DNA from: Dreissena polymorpha | Lineage: Eukaryota; Mollusca; Bivalvia; Myida; Dreissenidae | Length of the DNA stretch: 64,000 bases | Reading direction: 5' to 3' | Assembly: GCF_020536995.1 (NCBI RefSeq) | Contig: NC_068355.1 | Coordinates: forward strand, 4,881,764 to 4,945,763 | Shown here: positions 63,948 through 64,000 of the stretch, one piece after another | Numbering within the stretch: position 1 is the first letter of the stretch | Layout: every line of letters begins with the position of its first letter | The notes under the pieces: model-generated | Database searches by the model: none | What the model saw: only the letters and a program-made list of their open reading frames with translations | Told to the model about the DNA's origin: nothing | Program-made: the position numbers and the translations under genes

Positions 63948-64000
63948 TGGGCCGTTCTCTATGAAAAGGGGGTTAAATGCATGTGCGTAATGTATCGTCC
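63948..64000. mobile_element. double-hairpin MITE, cut by window end
   Basis: GGGCCGTTCTCTATGAAAAG, then ATGCATGTGCGTAATGTATC. It continues beyond the window. Confidence 0.88.

Overview
The window looks like nuclear DNA of a bivalve mollusc. It is AT-rich, has short exons in long introns, and is packed with short inverted-repeat transposons, simple satellites and internally tandem 160-175 bp repeats of the kind known from oysters and other bivalves. A heterodont such as Dreissena is my guess from the look of the dominant repeats; that is recognition, not a search result.

Two host protein genes can be read by following exons and splice phases. (1) A small plus-strand gene of four short exons (10756-17318) encodes a basic protein of about 92 residues that I do not recognise. 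(2) A long minus-strand gene (stop at 17867, exons up to 27488, possible signal-peptide exon at 31194-31256) encodes a glycoside hydrolase of family 31. It carries the complete active-site signature of bacterial sulfoquinovosidase (YihQ): both catalytic aspartates plus the Gln/Gln/Arg/Trp/Tyr set that recognises the sulfonate. It also has many N-glycosylation sequons and a C-terminal tail that looks like a GPI-anchor signal. The two genes converge and their 3' ends lie about 550 bp apart. An intact tRNA-Glu(UUC) gene lies at 29769-29840, within intron 1 of the hydrolase gene if the far exon is right.

The rest is mostly repeats. The left 10 kb has a 42-bp satellite (343-762), a PIF/Harbinger element with a damaged, internally duplicated transposase (3058-5586), a GC-rich 35-bp minisatellite (6356-6891) and an old degenerate ~70-bp array (9005-9990). 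The gene region (10.7-31.3 kb) holds a GATC-rich satellite, a 38-bp minisatellite, a tRNA-carrying inverted-repeat element and a ~490-bp foldback, all in introns. A second Harbinger element spans 31732-34659. From 35 to 64 kb I find no convincing gene. That part holds microsatellites, two families of Helentron-like non-autonomous elements with internal tandem repeats (42800-43272 and 52089-52786; 52932-56927, 59161-61707 and 61921-62760), two insertions that split copies of the second family (2.75 kb at 53223-55969; 1.07 kb at 59483-60555, the latter carrying a 2A-like LINE fragment), and older tandem repeats.

Two MITE families dominate. One is a TTAA-flanked, piggyBac-like MITE (8 copies). 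The other is a ~260-bp double-hairpin MITE (about 23 copies or pieces). In two places the first has inserted into the second at the same motif, once in each arm, which dates one relative to the other.
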